From NCBI GenBank assembly GCA_902466275.1, contig CABQQJ010000039.1:1-7129 (forward strand): a DNA stretch of 7,129 bases. The letters run 5' to 3'. The first letter of the stretch is position 1. The number at the start of each line of letters is the position of its first letter. Positions 6,608 through 7,129 of the stretch are shown here, one piece after another. The notes beneath the pieces were generated by a model that saw only the letters and a program-made list of their open reading frames with translations, had not been told where the DNA came from and did not search any database. The stretch is from an uncultured Veillonella sp. GTDB taxonomy: Bacteria > Bacillota > Negativicutes > Veillonellales > Veillonellaceae. The position numbers and the translations under genes are program-made.

Positions 6608-7129
6608 GCCTTATCTGTCCCCAATGCTTTTAGCGCTTTTACTTCACGAATTGTTAGTTGACGAGAAGCGCCTCGTTTCACACCACCTAAAGTAAGACCA
6701 GCATACGCAATACGTTTTAAATTATGAATGCGGTACCCAAAGTGTTCAAACATACGGCGAACTTGTCGATTACGACCTTCATGAATAGTAATTTCTACTT
6801 CATGAACCCCATTGTGGTCATCAAATCCTAAATCTACAAGTGTAGCAGATGCTGTCACACCATCTTCAAGAGGCACACCATCGGCGATAACCTGTAAATC
6901 TGTATCATTTACACGCCCCTTAATACGAACTTCATATGTCTTATCAACGCCTTTAGATGGATGTGTAAGATTCTGAGCTAGTTCTCCATCATTTGTTAAA
7001 AGCAATAAACCTTCCGTATGTAAATCAAGTCGTCCAATTGGATAGATACGGCGTTTTTCATTTTTAATATAATCCATTACAGTTTCTCGTCCTTGTGGGT
7101 CTGTAACAGATGTAATAACACCTTTCGGT
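6604..7129 (-). CDS. rluB: 23S rRNA pseudouridine synthase, RluB/RsuA family (5' end missing)
   Basis: The gene runs off the right edge. The frame is open to the end of the window, and the residues before the internal Met at 7077 read PKGVITSVTDPQGRETV, the classic beginning of the RluB/RsuA catalytic domain. That Met is therefore not the start; about 17 extra codons are visible, and an S4-like RNA-binding domain is expected outside the window. The catalytic aspartate is in GRLDLHTEGLLLLTNDGEL (Asp codon at 7024-7026). Further family blocks are LTHPSKGVDKTYEVRIKG and EGRNRQVRRMFEHFGYRIHNLKRIAYAGL. The enzyme converts a uridine in 23S rRNA (position 2605 for E. coli RluB) to pseudouridine; RluB rather than RsuA, RluE or RluF is the usual Firmicute assignment but is inferred. 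It ends with TGA overlapping the next ATG by 4 nt. Confidence 0.93.
   Translation of the reverse strand, partial: PKGVITSVTDPQGRETVMDYIKNEKRRIYPIGRLDLHTEGLLLLTNDGELAQNLTHPSKGVDKTYEVRIKGRVNDTDLQVIADGVPLEDGVTASATLVDLGFDDHNGVHEVEITIHEGRNRQVRRMFEHFGYRIHNLKRIAYAGLTLGGVKRGASRQLTIREVKALKALGTDKA

Noticed and set aside
7075..7077. ATG at 7077 as the start of the pseudouridine synthase
   Set aside because: The frame stays open upstream and encodes the conserved PKGVITSVTDPQGRETV block, so this Met is internal and the gene is truncated by the window edge.
1..7129. Mobile element, CRISPR array, riboswitch, tRNA or defence system
   Set aside because: Nearly every base lies in a housekeeping gene on one strand. 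No transposase, terminal repeats, spaced repeats or tRNA cloverleaf were seen, and the single 113-nt gap is accounted for by a terminator, a promoter and a ribosome binding site.

Overview
The window is an AT-rich, tightly packed stretch of bacterial chromosome with every gene on the minus strand. Eight protein genes read from the right end to the left end: an RluB-type pseudouridine synthase (5' end cut by the window edge), a HI0933/YhiN-type flavoprotein, cytidylate kinase (cmk), a 1-acyl-glycerol-3-phosphate acyltransferase (plsC), a fused IspH-ribosomal protein S1, the tandem GTPase Der, the acyl-phosphate acyltransferase PlsY, and the N-terminus of glycerol-3-phosphate dehydrogenase GpsA (3' end cut by the window edge). 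No tRNA, rRNA, CRISPR array, insertion sequence or phage gene is visible.

The order cmk-plsC-ispH/S1-der-plsY-gpsA, the IspH-S1 fusion, the AT-rich codon use and the strong AGGAGG-type ribosome binding sites point to a Clostridia/Negativicutes-type Firmicute. My best guess is Negativicutes, possibly Veillonella. That is recognition from memory and was not tested by a search.

Layout. From the right edge to about 2166 the genes form one transcription unit: rluB, HI0933-like, cmk, plsC, ispH-S1. They are joined by a 4-nt ATGA overlap, an 8-nt gap, an 8-nt overlap and a 10-nt overlap. The unit ends in a strong hairpin plus U-tract terminator (2117-2150). A likely sigma-70-type promoter begins inside the terminator U-tract and starts a second unit, der-plsY-gpsA, joined by a 1-nt TAATG overlap and a 3-nt gap. 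The 113-nt gap at 2053-2165 is the only real intergenic space.

Functions. The cluster is housekeeping. It combines ribosome work (RluB, S1, Der), phospholipid synthesis (GpsA makes glycerol-3-phosphate, PlsY adds the first acyl chain, PlsC the second), CMP/dCMP phosphorylation (Cmk, which feeds CTP needed for CDP-diacylglycerol) and the last step of the MEP isoprenoid pathway (IspH).

The most interesting signal is in the ispH-S1 gene. At the exact domain junction the coding sequence contains a consensus Shine-Dalgarno AAGGAGG followed 11 nt later by an in-frame ATG. Isoleucine codon use also changes there: ATA is 8 of 27 Ile codons in the IspH half and 0 of 27 in the S1 half. Together these suggest that a free 360-residue S1 may also be made from the same mRNA. 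I see no undescribed multi-gene system.
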